DNA of 64,000 nucleotides, from contig JAANBB010000153.1 in the NCBI GenBank assembly GCA_014621425.1, positions 1 through 64,000 on the forward strand, written 5' to 3'. This DNA is from Cylindrodendrum hubeiense. Its lineage: Eukaryota; Ascomycota; Sordariomycetes; Hypocreales; Nectriaceae. Position numbers and translations under genes: made by a program. Positions 1 to 11,563 of the stretch are shown here, in pieces. The notes under the pieces were generated by a model. That model was not told the DNA's origin, searched no databases, and saw only the letters and a program-made list of their open reading frames with translations. Each line of letters begins with the position of its first letter. The first letter of the stretch is position 1.

Positions 1-560
1 AAAATAAAATATAAATATAAATTAAAAATTTATTAATTAATATTTTTTTTAATTATTTAAGATTATTAAATTCTTTTTATTATTATTATTATTAAATATA
101 TAAAAAAAGATATTCTTATAATTCCCTAGAAATTCCTAAGATATTATATATATAAAAACCTAAAGAAAATCCAAAGAAAATCCTTTATAAATCCTCAAAA
201 AGACTTAGAAAGCTAAAATAATTTTCCCACAGAAATCCCATAGATTTCCATAAGATTACGTTTCCTAATATCAGGAAATCCCCTAAAAGTTTAGACACTA
301 TTAGGCATATATCTCAGAATTTCCGAGGATTTCCGAGGGCTTCCTTATACTATCCCTCATGAAACTCTTCCGGGTAATCAGGGCTCTTTCCGAGGGCCAG
401 ATCAGACCGCCACAAGGCTAGAGGACCATATCCTCAAGGAAGATCCTGGGGCCCTCTAGGTATTGGGCATTCCGCAACAACCCTAAAGCTCTGGCCTTTC
501 TTACAAATTAGAGTGGACCCGGTATCTAGGATCTTATATAGTAAATTCGTCTTATAAACT
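1..560. repeat. A+T-rich degenerate sequence at the window edge
   Basis: Roughly the first 350 bases are almost entirely A and T, with long A and T runs, AT-alternating stretches and no usable reading frame. The composition becomes more mixed toward 560, with short reiterated words such as TTTCCGAGG near 320-340. In filamentous ascomycetes this composition is typical of repeats mutated by RIP or of A+T-rich isochores. I cannot name the element. Confidence 0.55.
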
Positions 561-583
561 GTACAACTTTATTAATTATATCT

Positions 584-3376
584 CTAAGTATAGCTACTAA
601 GAGACTCCCCGACCAAAGCTAGATTTTGAATAGCCGCCAGCCCGTACTGCGCAACATCATTTGTAGAAATCCAAGATGCTTCGTCTACTGGCATCAACAC
701 GCTGCTCCCATTGAGGTAGGTGGTGTTCCAAGCAGCATCTGGAGCAAATCCATCTGTGTCGAAAAACTCTTTCCAAGCTCGCTGCTCAATTGTCGAGTTG
801 CCCAGTTCGTGGGCTACATATGCCGTGAGGCGAGAATGGCCCTGGAACAGGTTTAAGCTACCGAAGCTGGAACCGTACCTGGCAATCTGCTCTTGTTTCG
901 TCGCTCCGAAGTAGTAGCAATAATCGAGCCATGCCTGCTTGAACCCCTTTGGGAGCGTGCTACCATAGTACTCTATCGACTCAGAGACCACTTCCAATAA
1001 ACCAAACACAGCTGAGAGATGAGAAACAGACACATTGCCGAGATTCTGAGGATCGGCAGGAGGGGGTCCGAGGGTTCCCAACTCAAGATCATACAGGCCG
1101 GATCCTGTCACGAAACCGTTTGTGAGATTCGCTATACCCGTGATTGTGTTCGTGAGCTTCGTCTTCGATTCTTCCCAGCGCGATCCTCGTCGCTCCCATT
1201 CAATAAGCCACCCGCCCGCAAGAGCTGACCAGTCCGTCCCCAGACCAATTGCAACGGTCGAGTTTGGAGTTGGTGTCCATCCATCTGTGCGAACCTTCCT
1301 ATTCGGATCCAGAATGCCATAAGTTTGATCAGTATCGAGGAGCTCCTCCAGGAGCTCACCAACTCGCTCGTCGCCACCCGAGAGGTAGTAAAAGTACTTG
1401 CGATACTGAGGTTGAGAGATTCGAGCTTGCTTGGCACTGTCGCTCCAATGTTGGACTCCGTGACGCGTGCCGAGTCCCTTCCAATTGCCCAGGTGGTATA
1501 CGTCGACCTCGCCGGTATGCCGTGTCAACGCCTCAGCAAACCTATAAATATCTTCGCGACCAGTGCGGAGGAAGTAGAGCCAGAAGAAAAGATCAGGGGA
1601 AAGTTCAGAGTTATCCCATGCGTAACCTCCAATATCGTAACGCCAAGTGTGTCTATCGGTGTCATAGGTATGCATGAAATCTCCGTAGTCAAGGAACCCA
1701 TACCACCTGCGCTGCTCAACTTGGTCTTGGTAGAATTTGGCCAAAAAGTCCAGATGGGCTTCCACAGTTTGCGAGGCGTCGCTGCTGGTATCTGGGAGGT
1801 CCCAGTATGACCCGAGCGCCTTAGATTCCTTGATGTAACTAGGATTGGCTACCAAAACTGGAGGGCTGTTGACATTGGTAACCAGTGTAGATAGGGTATC
1901 TCTTGATGGTGTTTGATCAAATGCAATGAGAGAAATCTCACTCGTTCTGGCGATACCGTATGGGGTATTGAAACCGTCCTCCCAATCTTCATACGTGATC
2001 TGGAGCGCATCTAGCTGGTCCTCGTAACCGTCCTGGCCGAGGCCGTTGTGAAATGGTCGGAGGTCCAATGGTTGTGCTGATGGACTATACAACCAAAGAG
2101 TGATGCTTCCAGTATCGGAGGCTGCGTTGGAAATATCGAAGCCAGTAGGGTAGCGCTTCCAGAAATCCCGAAGTCCTATTGCGAGGCCTCCAGTAGTCGC
2201 CCCGCCAAGGTAGGCGAGTCCCTCAGCACGAGTCCCACCAGGTATGTTGATCCAGCTTTGCCCAGCCTTGGTTCTCTTCCTCAGCGTAAATCCGTCTGGG
2301 GAGAGCTGGCTGAGAGAGTAGTCGTTCCAACTTGGAATCCAGTGAAGTCTAGAGGAGACTCTGGTATCCCAAGTGCCAGTGTCGGGCGTTTCGGTTCCAT
2401 CATACTGGGCAGACTTGACCGCTGTTCCAGGATCGCGTCGCAATCCCGTAATGCCTTGCACGGCTTCGTTCAGCAGGCCACCGTCAACTCCTGCTACCCT
2501 GACATGGCGATTGTACAACTCCTCACCCTCTAACGGGACATCAAAGCGAATTCCGATGCCCGTGATGAAGTCGGTTGTAGCATTGCCGTCGAAAACAAGG
2601 CTGTGGACAATCTTGATGGACTCCGAATTGGAATACAAGTAAAATCGCAGCACAAATTGGAGCCACGGGTCATGAGACGATGAGTCTGTAACTTGATGCT
2701 CCCCTCGAACGGTGACCAGCGCGCGAACGGAGGTCTGTTCTCCAATGGAGACGTCGCTGATGCGACTTTCATAGCTGAAGTAATCGATGGTCGAGTTTCC
2801 ACGAGCCCCTGGAGTATCTTCTACTCCGGACTGGGAATGCAGGACCAACTTTCCGTTTTGGCCGACTGTCTTGCCGCTTTTCGTCTCTATCGTTTTGAGA
2901 ATAGTATCACCTGTCTTGGGGAATGAGGCGATGAGCTTTCCGGTGTCGACCTTAATCTCATCCGATGACTCAGTGACAATGATCCCGGTAGTTGTGTTGT
3001 CTGCTCGAGCTGAAGCAGTGGAGTTGGTTGAGCCGTTTGATGCTGTCGCTTTGACAGTGTATTCTTCGGATATCGAGTCCAATCCTGGGATTGCATGACC
3101 AGTCCACTTCACTGAGCCGTCCGACCAGTACCCGGTGGCCCAGGACTGCAGGTCGACGGTCTGACCCGAGGTGCTTGAGATTGAAAATTTGGTACTGTCC
3201 AGCCAGTGCTTGCCACGCGGCCATGGGAGTCCGAAAGTAGTACCTGAATGTAGTGTTGGTGCTTTGCCAAGCCAATGGACAGTTGCGGATGATGAGCTAG
3301 AATTGCCAGTCGCAGCTGAGACCGGATGGCCAAAGAAGGCCGAGACGGCGAGAAGACACACAGCTAATGGTGACAT
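584..3376 (-). CDS. Secreted exo-rhamnogalacturonan lyase-like protein (PcRGLX/YetA type, PL26-like)
   Basis: Intronless gene of 930 residues. I chose the start at 3376 because it opens directly with a signal peptide (MSPLAVCLLAVSAFFGHPVSA, cleavage after about residue 21). An in-frame ATG 28 codons upstream would bury that signal. The mature N-terminus has the WLGKAP..GTTFGLPWPRGK pattern of the N-terminal barrel of PcRGLX-like proteins, followed by a long middle beta-rich part and a C-terminal part rich in Trp and Tyr, as expected of an alpha/alpha toroid. Many N-x-S/T sequons support secretion. The family includes fungal exo-rhamnogalacturonan lyases that release unsaturated galacturonosyl-rhamnose from pectin RG-I; the substrate here is inferred from family resemblance. 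The secreted GH43-like gene 3.3 kb away fits a plant-polymer role. Confidence 0.75.
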   Translation of the reverse strand: MSPLAVCLLAVSAFFGHPVSAATGNSSSSSATVHWLGKAPTLHSGTTFGLPWPRGKHWLDSTKFSISSTSGQTVDLQSWATGYWSDGSVKWTGHAIPGLDSISEEYTVKATASNGSTNSTASARADNTTTGIIVTESSDEIKVDTGKLIASFPKTGDTILKTIETKSGKTVGQNGKLVLHSQSGVEDTPGARGNSTIDYFSYESRISDVSIGEQTSVRALVTVRGEHQVTDSSSHDPWLQFVLRFYLYSNSESIKIVHSLVFDGNATTDFITGIGIRFDVPLEGEELYNRHVRVAGVDGGLLNEAVQGITGLRRDPGTAVKSAQYDGTETPDTGTWDTRVSSRLHWIPSWNDYSLSQLSPDGFTLRKRTKAGQSWINIPGGTRAEGLAYLGGATTGGLAIGLRDFWKRYPTGFDISNAASDTGSITLWLYSPSAQPLDLRPFHNGLGQDGYEDQLDALQITYEDWEDGFNTPYGIARTSEISLIAFDQTPSRDTLSTLVTNVNSPPVLVANPSYIKESKALGSYWDLPDTSSDASQTVEAHLDFLAKFYQDQVEQRRWYGFLDYGDFMHTYDTDRHTWRYDIGGYAWDNSELSPDLFFWLYFLRTGREDIYRFAEALTRHTGEVDVYHLGNWKGLGTRHGVQHWSDSAKQARISQPQYRKYFYYLSGGDERVGELLEELLDTDQTYGILDPNRKVRTDGWTPTPNSTVAIGLGTDWSALAGGWLIEWERRGSRWEESKTKLTNTITGIANLTNGFVTGSGLYDLELGTLGPPPADPQNLGNVSVSHLSAVFGLLEVVSESIEYYGSTLPKGFKQAWLDYCYYFGATKQEQIARYGSSFGSLNLFQGHSRLTAYVAHELGNSTIEQRAWKEFFDTDGFAPDAAWNTTYLNGSSVLMPVDEASWISTNDVAQYGLAAIQNLALVGESLSSYT

Positions 3377-4921
3377 TTTGTACAGCACCACAATAACTCT
3401 AGAAAAAGCGGCCCATGAAGGCTTATATCGATACTGATACTGATTGGAATGGCTACACATTCATGGCTATGCACCGCGCTTTTATAGCAGTGACCGGCGT
3501 AACTTGCACAGTCGATGAGAACATTCGCAATTTCGGACCATTTCCCTCGTGCTCTGTAAGAGGTCCTGCCCGGAGATTGCACCAGGAGCATCTGCCCCCA
3601 ACATGGTGAATTTCGGTCGAAAATGTGACGAGCTGTGTTGGGCGAAGTTGTAAGTTTACTAGCCCTTGCGTTTACCCCGGGGGAAGATTGCAAATGGCCA
3701 CGGACAATCACCTAACTAATGTTGACGATGATACCATATCCTGACGCGCGCATATTCAATACGGCATGGAGCCAAATAACGCGGGGTGATCAGCAAAATA
3801 AAATTACAGGGTAGCGTTCGGCGCTCGATCGACCGACAACAGGGTCAGTCGAAAGCCACACACAGCATAGTACTTTCTGGCTCAAAGGAGACCCATTCCC
3901 ACTTCGCCTTTGTCTTGGCTATTTTCCTATCGACAGCATGGGGAAGCGGACCAATTACATGTCCGTGTGTGTCAACCCATGCCATTTGACCCTCGCATGC
4001 GGATAATCATGAAAAGCACTTGCCACCAATCGGGGTGCACGTTCCTTCTTGTATCTGCCGTTTGAAGAGGGGTATTCGGAGAAGGTTTCTCTCGGGGATT
4101 GACTTTGGCCGGAGACCCGGCTTTACGCCGATAGTAACAGACCAGAACGGTACGGGACGAACGATTCTTCATGGATAATGATATTAAGGGGCTCGATCAA
4201 GGTATCTTTGTTGCTTACGTGTTATGTCGCAAGAAATTTGCCTTTTTTCTCCGTTTAGAGTGTACCCGATTAAGATAGGGTTCGGACGAATACCCCGAAC
4301 ATTAGCGTGGGGACAATGTACCCACTCTAGATAAAATGTGATGACTTCGGCCGGCTTAGAGAATCTCGTGGGCATCTATCTACTGTATCTGTCCTGGGTG
4401 GCGACATGGTGGTATTTCATGTGGCGGATCCAGAGTCAGCAGTAAACAAACTGATTCCTTGGGACCCTTTTTGAGGACGGCGAAAATTGCAACCTCGATG
4501 GCTCTAGTGATGGCAAATGGAGGCTGGATAGACAAGCTCGAATTAGAAGTTCTGAGAGGATGCGTAAGTTGTTGGAAAACACACTGGAGAGGCAGCGAAA
4601 GCAACGACTATTTTCCAGCCAAGTTCGATTGCAGGTGAATTCCGAAGCCTTCCATCAGCTCGGAAAAAGCTGTTCCATTCCGCCTGCCACTAAGGGTGGT
4701 CTGCCAATCGGTTACTCAGGTGGTCATGTAATGCCAACGGAATGATTGGTTGGTAACTGCCGACTTCACCTCATTTATACAGCAGCGGATGTTGTCGAGA
4801 CCCGGAAGCTCGAAAATATATTCTCCTCATTGAATAAGTTTCTTGATGCTATCTTAAGGGTACTAGTTTGGTTATATTAATCTATATCCTAACAAAGTTC
4901 AGTCGCGAAAAGTCTGCAAAT
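3377..4921. other. Intergenic region, divergent promoters
   Basis: About 1.5 kb between the divergently transcribed lyase gene (-) and the cytochrome b5/FMN dehydrogenase gene (+). I see no convincing coding exon, RNA gene or repeat. The small frames here lack codon bias and recognisable motifs. Confidence 0.6.
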
Positions 4922-6492
4922 ATGTCTCGAACAATCTCAGCAACCGAAATTACCCGCCATAACAAAAACGATGATGTCTGGATTGTTGTGAATGGAAATG
5001 TCTACGACCTGACAGAATTTGCACCCCACCATCCGGGAGGACCCGAAAGTGAGCTTAAGACTATATCTTCGCACTTAATCGATCGGATTACTAACTGTCA
5101 GATAAAGTAATATATAAATTCGCTGGGCGGGACGCCTCTGACGAGTACAACAATGTCCATGCACCTTCTCTGATCCAGAAAAGCCTCAAAAGGGAGCATC
5201 TCCTCGGCTCTCTCGATATTTCGAGTGTCCCTTCTCGATGGAAGAAGGCTAAAAATGAACCGAATGTGGACATGCCTGGCCAGAGCATTATAAAGCCACC
5301 CTTGAATAATATCATCAACCTGCACGATTTCGAGAGAACCGCCGCCATGACACTGCCCAATAAGGCTTGGGCATATATCAATGGAGCATCAAATGACAAC
5401 CTTACACGCGATGCAAATTCAGCCTTCTTGAATAGGATATGGCTTCGACCGTTCGTGATGCGCAACGTTGGCACCGTCAATATGAAAACGAAGCTTTTTG
5501 GATGTCATCTTGACATGCCCGTCTACATTTCGCCAACAGGGGCAGTAATAACCGCCGGTTCGGAAGGGGAGCTAGCTTTAGCAAAGGGGGCAGCGGAGAT
5601 GGGCATTATTCAATGCATTGCCACTCCGGCCTCATACCCACATGAAGAGATCCTTGATGCTACACCACAGCATGCCTTATTTCAACTCTACGTAAATAAA
5701 GACCGAAGAAAATCCCAGGACCAATTGCGCATCATTACAGATTCAGGAAAGGTCAAAGCTATATTTGTCACAGCAGACTTACCAGTCGTGTCGAAGCGCG
5801 AGGATGATGAGCGAGCTAAGGCTGATGATTTAGTCCAGGAAAATGAGATGTCAAAGGACTGGAAAGGTTCCGGACTGGCGCGGCAAACTGGCTCCTTCAT
5901 CGACCCAACACTAAACTGGGACGATATTTCCTGGGTGCGCGGACTAACTAATTTGCCAATCGTGGTCAAAGGCGTACAACGCTGGGAAGACGCCAAACTT
6001 GCGATGCAAAGCGGGTGTCAGGGGATTGTTCTAAGTAATCATGGAGGCCGAGCAGCGGATGGCGTCTCCCCCACTATTGTCCTCCTGCTAGAGCTGCATC
6101 GGAACTGCCCTGAGGTATTCCAATTCTTAGACGTCTTGGTTGATGGCGGCTTTCGTAGAGGCTCCGACGTCGTAAAGGCCGTCTGCCTTGGGGCTTCTGC
6201 AGTTGGCCTTGGAAGACCATTTCTTTATGCTGTTAATTATGGCAAAGATGGTGTGAGCCATGCGGTTAATAGTGAGACTGCTCCTACTAACGACTAAGAA
6301 TATGTTCGAATGCTGACTCTGAAATCAGTTCTTCGAGACGAAATTGAAACGGCGATGCGCCTTTGTGGGATGACGGATTTAATGAAAGATGCACATCCGG
6401 ACTACGTCAATACAGCTGATATAGACCATTATGTTCTCAAAGGCGGACACCCATATGCTCAAAAAGTACTCAAACTCAACCCCAAGCTTTGA
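4922..6492 (+). CDS. Cytochrome b5-FMN alpha-hydroxy-acid dehydrogenase (flavocytochrome b2 / L-lactate dehydrogenase-like)
   Basis: Three exons are inferred: 4922-5048, 5102-6250 and 6299-6492, giving 489 residues in one continuous frame. Residues 1-80 are a cytochrome b5 domain with heme ligands His37 (in HPGG) and His62 (EYNNVHAP); intron 1 splits the sequence just after HPGGPE. The rest is an FMN-dependent alpha-hydroxy-acid dehydrogenase barrel with VVKGVQ (FMN lysine) and SNHGGR, which carries the catalytic His and substrate-binding Arg. Flavocytochrome b2 enzymes oxidise L-lactate or related 2-hydroxy acids and pass electrons to cytochrome c. No clear mitochondrial presequence is visible, so location and exact substrate are open. 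The second intron is only 48 nt (GTGTGA..CTAAC..TAAG) and removes an in-frame stop; without it the protein would lack its C-terminal helix. Confidence 0.82.
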
Positions 6493-6678
6493 AAGCCGAT
6501 AATAGGAGCACGATCAGCGAAATTACTGTATCCCGACTTAAAATAATCGCATATTTGTTATTATACCGACGTCGGGGTAAATGTCAGAGTAGTGAAATAG
6601 ACGTGGAGGGTATCCTCAGTATTGATTCAACTAAATTTATCTAACTGCTGATGGTCCCGGTGTAATGTTTTAGGCGGG
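6493..6678. other. Convergent 3' ends
   Basis: Short spacer between the dehydrogenase (+) and the GH43-like gene (-). It must hold both polyadenylation regions. No other structure is seen. Confidence 0.5.
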
Positions 6679-7783
6679 TTATTCGGGATACTTGGCAGCT
6701 ACCCTGTCGTACTCCGCCTTTGTCAACGGTGTGACTGATCCATGTTTCAAACCAGTTGGGAAGTTGGATGCATTCGAGGCCACCCAGTTGGGGGATAGAA
6801 TGCTTGAAGTCTGGTAAGGAACATACTGCGTGTAGTCATCAAGAAGCAAGTGGTAAAGACCGGGCGTCAGGTTGTCAGCGAACGATGCCGGGCCTTCACG
6901 TGGAGTCTCATTTCGAACATATCCCGGAATTCGAGTCCAGCTTCCGAACAACCCGCCAGTCGTCCTTTCTTGATACACCTGATTAGTTGTCTCGTTCTTG
7001 AGAAACCTGATGAATGCGCCGGGAGTGCCAAGATACTGGAATTCCTGATCAATCAGCGGAGTGGTTGCAAGAGCCACGTAGTCAGAAGGAGTGCTGAAAG
7101 TGACGAAGTCTTTGGTTGCCGCGTAGCGGATCCGATCTAGGTTTGCGGTTCCGGTATGGCTTGTGTCTGACGAGCCATACAGACGAGAAGCCCAGAAGAC
7201 GTAATATTGCTGAGTCGCATCATCCCAGACGGCGGATGGCGCCCAAACCATACCAGCCCTGTCTCCTTCAACACTAGTGACTGAAATCAGTTTCTGAGAC
7301 CAGCAAAAATTGGCAGGAATTCATACATTCGCAATGAAGCCTCAGACCAATCGACGAGGTTGGACGATTTCCACACAACAATGCCACGACTTCCCTGTCT
7401 CGTAGCCCAATCCCATGAGAAACCGGAGGCATTTATATCAAGATCTAGGTAAGACATGCGATATCAGTAAATGTAGAGTTCTTTAGGGTCAAGGACTTAC
7501 CAGTCGCAATCAAGAAATACTCTGATCGCGCAGAGTTCGTTGTAAGGAAGATATCCCTCACACCCTTAGTCCCAACGGTTGATGCGAGGACTGAGTTACC
7601 ATCATTCAAGAATCTAAAGCTTGATGCACTATTGCCATTCGAAAGGTGCCACTGTACTTGTGGGTTGGCGTCGCTGAAGGTTGAGATGAGATATCCAGCA
7701 TAGCTCGTACTTTGACGAGACGTGGGGCTGCTGGCCACCAACGCAGTAGAGAAGGCAGCGATAAGAATTGAGAGCAGTTGCAT
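6679..7783 (-). CDS. Secreted glycoside hydrolase family 43-like protein (arabinosidase-type)
   Basis: Three exons on the minus strand: 7783-7501, 7444-7327 and 7273-6679. Introns are 56 nt (GTAAGT..CTAG) and 53 nt (GTATGA..CTAG). The joined frame is 996 nt, 331 residues. A signal peptide is visible ([18 protein letters not shown]). The central [16 protein letters not shown] segment followed by [12 protein letters not shown] is a hallmark of GH43-like five-bladed propellers, as is the later EGPASF segment. Members act on arabinan, arabinoxylan or related side chains; the specific activity cannot be read from the sequence. With the PL26-like lyase it makes a small secreted plant-polymer group, although the dehydrogenase lies between them. 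Confidence 0.75.
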
Positions 7784-10242
7784 TTTGAAAGGTTGCTATA
7801 ACTCTTTGATTGTGGTGTGTAGAGGCCTTGTGCCGCTTGCTTAGCTTCTGTTGAAGTGGGAGACTGGGCCTTAATAAGGATAAGACATTGCCAGGTTAGG
7901 ATAACCGCTTTGACGAGCTATTTAACTTTGCGCACCATGTCCTAAATTTGAGCTAGCCGCAGCTATTGAACAGGACGTCTTTGGTGCGGCTGCACCCGGA
8001 TCGCTGGGTGTGGGGATTTCGGGGTAGCACATGGCCGAGTTACGTCGTTAATGTGGAGGATCAGCGGTCTGGGGAGCGCGGTTTGGACATGATTGGCGGG
8101 GAAACTACTTGGAGATGGGGAAAAAGCGACAGGGGGAGCAATGTATGTATGAGGTCGATGCCCGGACAAAAGCCAAATTGGGATGTCCCATTACCGGAGC
8201 TCGTATGTGATATCGAGTCATCAGTGGAGAAAGTGATAGCATGACCATCCTTGGCTTTCAAAATCGCCCCAACCACGGCAAATATGCACGTCATAAGGCC
8301 TTCAGCCACATGGGATATAGCGATCGCTGTTGTGGGATACGTTTCTGTAACAGGCGGCCCAAAGGCTAAATAGCTCAACACCCCGGTCCTGGTGTCTGGG
8401 GTGCGACCCGGATTCGCGCGCTTCCCACGACAATGTGAGGGCTAGATCTTTAGGACTCAGCAAAAAGAAAGAAGTAAGAAACCTGCCTAGGAACAGAATG
8501 GATCTTCATCGAATGATGTGTGATCTGTGGTGGCTCTATTGACATTGGGGCCCGCGGTTGAGCCGCGTTCTTGGCCAGTGCCACCAAGCGAATTGACGAC
8601 CCATAGGGTAGTTGCTACTAACAATATATGATACGACATGGTTGATTTCAATGGGATTCTTTAAATAACACATTGGAGAATTGAGACAAGTTTGGCTTTC
8701 TTGCTTTCTATTTGCAAAAGTTTGCTCACGTGTATTCTTGCCCCTGCGCTTCGTTTCTATCACCTCCTGCTTTCTCTTGGGCATTATTACGAGGAATAGT
8801 AGGGAAACACCCATGAACCTGATGTAACTAGGAATAAATAGCACTGAAAGATGAATTCCCAGAATAATAGGCTGATGTTTGTGGGAAACCTCTTTGCGTT
8901 GAGATGTTGACGATGTAGTTTGACGTAATCTAGACCGGAGGGAAGTGCGCACTATCACAGTCTTTAGGATAGCAGATGTGCAATTTAATCAATTGATAGC
9001 AATCTTGATTTCTAAACTACAGCATGGCTGTCATTCTTCTACACTGCATATTCCAAAACCTTCTCTCGAAAACTGCCGTCTCACGTCACCGTTCCATCTA
9101 TTCAGTGACGAATAGACGTGATAATCTTCATGAAGCCAAGGGCATAGCAGAAGTCCAAAAGAGGTGAGTAAGGTAACATTCAGTCCAGGGCAGTGAAGGA
9201 CATGGGTTGACCCTGCCGTCGCGCCACCACCCTGCATCTTGAGCGAATCCTTGTAGCCAACCCGATGGGTTTATTTAGAGAACCAACTCAAACGCCAACC
9301 TTGGTAAGTGTAAGAGTAAGCTATAGTGTGAACGAGCCAACGGTTAATTACTACAAGGGAGCCATTGGACACATGTTCAATCCATGGCATCTTGTCAGGA
9401 GCACGTGAGCGTTTGAAGGAAATATTCAACGATCAACGTGACTAAGGGATAAAAAGGTCAACAGAAGAAAGTGAAAATACTAATAATCGCGAGGTATCGA
9501 TATATGCGTAGTACTGGCCTTAGGCTGCATCGTTGTCGTGATGTGACGGTGATGGATCGAAGCTAGAGACCAGGTCTGTAGCTGAGACCCTACCTAACCT
9601 CTACCTAGTAAGCCAAGAGACTGATTTAAATGATTACTATCAATGTTGTCTCTTAATGAGAGCTGGGGTTGCATATATAAATGCATTATGATTCAACTGG
9701 GCGACGCAAGTCATCGGGCGTCCCAACGCCGATCCAAAACGACACCCTGTGTCGGGCTTTCGCCTTGCACCAATTATCAGATGGTTCGTTATAAAACAGC
9801 ACACAGCTGACTTGACTCGTAGGCAGATAGGATTTGGCGCAGTTCGTCAGATTGACCACTGAAGTACCGTGAATCAAGAATCGCTAGCAGGGCTGTCACG
9901 TTTCAGTGCAACGACGGACATGGACAAATTGCCTTGTCAGATATGGCTACAACGTCGTGTTTGTGGGGACCGTGTGGAACTCTACCTCGAAACTTGTCTT
10001 GTTTATGATATGTTCAGTTGGGGGCGCCCGCCGGGCAATGGGAATTTTACAGCAACCTGGCACTTGGCCTGGCCAAGGCGGATTCTAGGGAGTTCAAGGG
10101 AATGATGCACGGGACTTTGAGTTACTGAGCTGATTTAAACCTACTTTCTTATTCCGGGATCAACGAACTGTGTTTTTTATACAGAAGAATACAACAGTCT
10201 GTCAAAGTCTGCTAATGACTTGCCATATCTCTGCTGGATTCG
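7784..10242. other. Intergenic region of 2.46 kb
   Basis: Lies upstream of the GH43-like gene (-) and downstream of the reductase gene (-). Frames here have no recognisable domain or codon bias. One exact ATCWGATAA-type GATA word (9774-9782, reverse orientation) is present but isolated, and one such word is about what chance predicts for the whole window. Confidence 0.5.
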
Positions 10243-11563
10243 TTACTCGATTACATAGACCATCTTCTCGGCACTAATCGGCCGCATATGTTCCCCTTCA
10301 CCACTCGTTGTCGATCTTGATGTTACCCCGTCCGCCCCCAGCAATGTAAAACCATCAGGCGAAACTCGCTCCAGCCCACCTGGCATGATGCGCAAAGGAT
10401 TCGGCTCCAGATTCACCTTGCCATCTTCGGCATCGGAGCCCAGGAAAGCAAAGAACTTGGCTGCAAAATCCCTTGCCGCCGGACTAGCGGGTATAGTTTG
10501 GCCTGGACAGGTCAGTTAGGGCCACGAGGACAATGAGAACAGGACGTACCGTTGTAACCAATCTCAACANNCANNNNTNCNNNCNNNGCNCANNTNTNNN
10601 GGCTTTGTCANCCTCNNNNNAGTANNTGCNCGNATGNNNCCGTCCAACAGGTGACCGGAAAACCGCGAAGCGACCCTGGGGACCAAAAGTGCTGTGAACT
10701 TTCTCGACTGTTGCACCCTCCGAGATACAGTCGATGGCGTAGTCCACACCTCTATTAGCAGCTGCCTCCCGCACCTTATCGGGCCAGTTTGGGTCCCGGT
10801 AATCGACAAGCGCATCATACAAGTACGGCGCCTTGCGGAGTAAGTCGTGCTTTGAAGCACTCGCCGCCCCGATGAGACGGATCTTGCGGCCTGATGTAAG
10901 GGATGAAAGGTGCACGAGTTGAGCAGCATAGAGGCCTAGTGAAGTCGAAGAACCGTAGATGAGGACGTTTATGGGACCCTCCGTGCCCTGACTTTCGATG
11001 GGGAGAGCGCCAGAACTTGACACAAAGGGGCTTGGGAGCCCTAGACGTACAAAAACGCCCTGGGCAGCAGTGAGGCCACACATACTGACTGCAGAGGCAG
11101 CCTCAAGGGAAAGTCCTTCAGGTACATTCCACACTAGGTCAAATGGCGCGGTGATGTACTCTGCGAACGCACCTGGCCGATCGTTGACAGAGCAGGCTAC
11201 CGAGACGATAAGGTTAGACATTTATCATTGCTGTTAAACCAATCTAGAAAGAGGAAGAAAGAAAAAAGATCAACGACCAAACTAACCTCCTTGAAGGAAT
11301 CCTGCGACTCGTGCGCCCAATTTCGTCCTCGGATCGAGTAAACCGGCAAGCTCTGGGCTGGCGCCAGCGACAACGCCCGCGAAGTCGGTGCCAATAACAC
11401 GGTAATCCTGAGCAGCGATTGGATGGGAGACATATAGCGAATCGACTGGGTTTAGAGCCACAGCGTGAACACGAATTAGAACCTCACCTACGCCCGGGAT
11501 TGGGCGAGGAAGCTCGCGGACGGTTGCTTCGTGGGTGGACGGGGTGAGAACGAGTGCCTTCAT
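10243..11563 (-). CDS. Medium-chain dehydrogenase/reductase (zinc-binding-type oxidoreductase, enoyl-reductase-like), sequence interrupted by Ns
   Basis: Three exons: 11563-11287, 11196-10550 and 10502-10243, with introns of 90 and 47 nt. The N-terminus has the GroES-like fold pattern (PGVGEVLIRVHAVALNPVD.., VIGTDFAGVV); the second exon carries a Rossmann part with NVLIYGSSTSLGLYAAQL. The C-terminus (PNPLRIMPGGLERV, MRPISAEKMVYVIE) is characteristic of the fungal trans-enoyl-reductase-like MDR branch. NAD(P)H-dependent reduction is expected; the substrate is unknown. Positions 10570-10638 contain dozens of ambiguous bases. The reading frames before and after them disagree: exon sums give 1,184 nt, one short of a multiple of three. 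The break is therefore probably in the ambiguous stretch and not biological. About 395 residues are expected, normal for the family. Confidence 0.72.
10570..10638. other. Ambiguous-base (N) tract inside the reductase gene
   Basis: Single and clustered Ns are interleaved with called bases, unlike a uniform scaffold gap. The coding frame shifts across it. A second lone N occurs in a T homopolymer near 48445. Confidence 0.9.

Noticed and set aside
8061..8381. 106-codon minus-strand frame with a hydrophobic segment
   Set aside because: Hydrophobicity alone is not enough; no family resemblance and no adjoining exons.
9774..9782. Isolated ATCWGATAA word
   Set aside because: One copy per 64 kb is expected by chance, and no iron gene is adjacent.
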